Assembly: GCA_910586595.1 (NCBI GenBank)
Contig: CAJUJB010000040.1
Span: 1-25,859, forward strand
Length of the DNA stretch: 25,859 bases
Direction of reading: 5' to 3'
From: an uncultured Muribaculaceae bacterium
Lineage (GTDB): Bacteria; Bacteroidota; Bacteroidia; Bacteroidales; Muribaculaceae
Positions 24,757-25,859 of the stretch are shown here, in pieces; position 1 is the stretch's first letter, and each line of letters opens with the position of its first letter. The position numbers were made by a program, and so were the translations under genes. The notes under the pieces were generated by a model. It saw only the letters and a list, made by a program, of their open reading frames with translations, was not told where the DNA came from and ran no database searches.

Positions 24757-24935
24757 CTTAGGAAAAGGGAATCAGGTGAAAATCCTGAGCAGGCCCGCTA
24801 CTGTAAATTCCCCTTGTATAAGATTTTCACACTAATAAGCCACTGGACGTCACCGGGAAGGCTGTGAGAATCGGGATAAGCCAGGAGACCTCCCTGAGAT
24901 ATTTTTAATATTTCATCAATCCCGTGGACCGGATT
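24757..24935 (+). ncRNA. Cobalamin riboswitch
   Basis: The conserved B12 aptamer elements appear in order: AAAGGGAATCAGGTG, then CCTGAGCAGGCCCGCTACTGTAA, the peripheral hairpin region with CCACTGG, CCGGGAAGG, and the 3' signature GGATAAGCCAGGAGACC. Just downstream, ATCCCG at 24919-24924 is complementary to CGGGAT at 24872-24877 inside the aptamer, so pairing could switch between two states. It precedes a MetE-like gene; B12 riboswitches classically repress B12-independent methionine synthase. The exact 3' boundary is uncertain. Confidence 0.93.
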
Positions 24936-24993
24936 ATGTGATTATATAAATTAAATTGTCTTCCGTGCTCCGTGCTGTGGCAGGAGCTGTTGC

Positions 24994-25015
24994 GGAGTCT
25001 TGCCGATAAGACTCC
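24994..25015 (+). promoter_or_regulatory. Hairpin in the expression platform
   Basis: GGAGTCTT (24994-25001) pairs perfectly with AAGACTCC (25008-25015) around a 6-nt loop. A second small hairpin, GGCTT with AAGCC, follows at 25029-25042. No U tract follows either, so control is more likely at translation than by termination; this is inference. These elements fill the rest of the 427-base gap before the next gene. Confidence 0.45.
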
Positions 25016-25083
25016 AATTAGGAATGCTGGCTTAAGAAAGCCCTCGGAATTGATGTGTAATTGATAGGACTAAACTGATTCTT

Positions 25084-25758
25084 ATGGATTTTCTGCACAA
25101 AGTAAAAGAGGAGGCTGTGAAATATATGACTGTAGCCGAACTCGACTCTCCCGAAACACTTACTCCCGAAGAAACTGCCGCAAGGCTGATTGAGGATGGC
25201 GCTGATGTAATCTCGCGCCGTGATCTGGGTGATAATCTTGACGATGACGAATTTTTCTATGGACTCGGAGGTGTTACACGCGAGCATGTGTCGGCAGGCC
25301 GTGTATATCAGGATGTTGAGACATTCACCGATGTGATGCGTTTTACGGGTCGGATCGAGTATAATCCTTCCCATCCAGTGTTTGACCGTTTTGTGGAATT
25401 GAACGCCATGCTTGATGGCCGTGCTACGGCTTGCCAGATTCTGCCGGCTCCCGGAGCTCTGCTGATAAGAGTGCTCGATCTTTCCAACTGGATTCCTTCT
25501 ACCATTTATCCCGCTTCCGAGCATCTTGCAGCCGACATTGCTGCCGCTTACAACGCAACTCTGGCTCAGCTTTACGCGCTCGGTTGCCGCAATGTGCTGC
25601 TTAACAATACAGCTGCCCGCGCTATTGAGAACCAGGCATTTCTTGACCGTCTGCTGATTGCAGGCATCGACCCAAAAATGTTCCTGGAAGACGTAGAGCG
25701 GATGAACGAGGAGGCATTCAAAGGCCTTCCGGCCGATCTGACAATTGTGCGTGAGTGA
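25084..25758 (+). CDS. Truncated MetE-like (B12-independent methionine synthase family) protein
   Basis: The 224-residue product aligns by motif with the catalytic-barrel domain of MetE-like proteins: EFFYGLGGV (cf. DFLWGL.GV), a central ILPAPGALLIRV segment (cf. TIPSPSMLHFR), SEHLAADIAAAYNATLAQLYALGCRNVLLNN (cf. AYR.EI..L..AGCRYLQLDD) and a final PADLTI. It stops exactly where the family continues into the zinc site (MHxCRGN and later Cys), so all zinc ligands are missing, and TDGEFRR/LDDT residues are altered (ISRRDLG/LNNT). No remainder is found in the 100 bases that follow. It is either a decayed gene or a noncatalytic offshoot kept under B12 control. The frame is open and clean, with the ATG at 25084 the only good start. 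Confidence 0.65.
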   Translation: MDFLHKVKEEAVKYMTVAELDSPETLTPEETAARLIEDGADVISRRDLGDNLDDDEFFYGLGGVTREHVSAGRVYQDVETFTDVMRFTGRIEYNPSHPVFDRFVELNAMLDGRATACQILPAPGALLIRVLDLSNWIPSTIYPASEHLAADIAAAYNATLAQLYALGCRNVLLNNTAARAIENQAFLDRLLIAGIDPKMFLEDVERMNEEAFKGLPADLTIVRE

Positions 25759-25774
25759 TTTAATGCAACTTACA

Positions 25775-25806
25775 TTTGTCTATTTCAGGAAAAATACGTA
25801 AATTTG
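25775..25806 (+). promoter_or_regulatory. Promoter for a gene beyond the window
   Basis: TTTG at 25775-25778 and TAAATTTG at 25799-25806, spaced 20 bp, form a consensus pair. No start codon with an open frame follows before the window ends, so the transcribed gene lies downstream. Confidence 0.65.
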
Positions 25807-25859
25807 CAGGCCATTACGAAAAAGTGCCTTACCAGCGCTGAATTAAGTAACTGATTAAT

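Noticed and set aside
24757..24935. Riboswitch control of the TonB receptor
   Set aside because: The aptamer reads on the plus strand, whereas the receptor is transcribed from the minus strand.
1..25859. CRISPR arrays, insertion sequences, prophage or defence systems
   Set aside because: No regular spaced repeats, transposase, integrase or terminal inverted repeats were seen anywhere in the window.

Overview
The window looks like a chromosomal segment of a gut Bacteroidales bacterium, most likely a Muribaculaceae (Duncaniella/Muribaculum-like) species. The grounds are recurrent Bacteroidota promoters (TTTG/TTG about 20 bp before TAnnTTTG), a 51-aa bL34, lipoprotein RND adaptors and outer-membrane factors, a sodium-pumping methylmalonyl-CoA decarboxylase operon whose gamma subunit carries a lamin-tail domain, menaquinone genes and a TonB receptor. 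The taxon is an inference; no rRNA or other decisive marker is present. Genes are densely packed and nothing indicates a phage, transposon, integron or CRISPR array.

Layout. (1) 1-2653: the start of a Rossmann-fold oxidoreductase, a divergent HxlR regulator, a lipoprotein with a degenerate metallo-beta-lactamase-like fold, and an AraC regulator. (2) 2834-8501: a complete tripartite RND efflux operon (adaptor, pump, outer-membrane factor) with ATGA stop-start overlaps, divergent from the AraC gene and closed by a strong terminator. (3) 8680-9213: tRNA-Leu(UAG) on the minus strand, divergent from rpmH, which is too short for usual ORF lists. (4) 9274-11677: a DcaP-like porin preceded by a perfect palindrome, then a glutaminase-family protein without the family's catalytic Ser, and a terminator. 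(5) 11713-16330 (minus): mce, mmdA, LTD-oadG, biotin carrier, mmdB. This set epimerises and decarboxylates methylmalonyl-CoA to propionyl-CoA, coupled to Na+ export (the succinate-to-propionate route). An Lrp/AsnC regulator lies upstream, and palindromes overlap both promoters. (6) 17187-20127 (minus): an Omp85-type barrel and an EptA-like phosphoethanolamine transferase with overlapping ends, both envelope functions. (7) 20210-22634: menD and menB of menaquinone synthesis, convergent with a TonB-dependent receptor (22641-24656). (8) 24719-25758: promoter, cobalamin riboswitch and a 224-aa MetE-like protein that stops before the zinc-binding half of the fold. The last 100 bases hold a promoter for a gene beyond the window.

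The most unusual items are the B12-riboswitch-controlled truncated MetE-like gene, the glutaminase homologue with an HCxCxCHGH motif and no SxxK serine, the LTD-OadG fusion, and several near-perfect operator-like palindromes (76-109, 1692-1716, 9242-9264, 16455-16476, 17118-17145). All non-coding stretches over 300 bases (only 24657-25083) are accounted for by the riboswitch leader.
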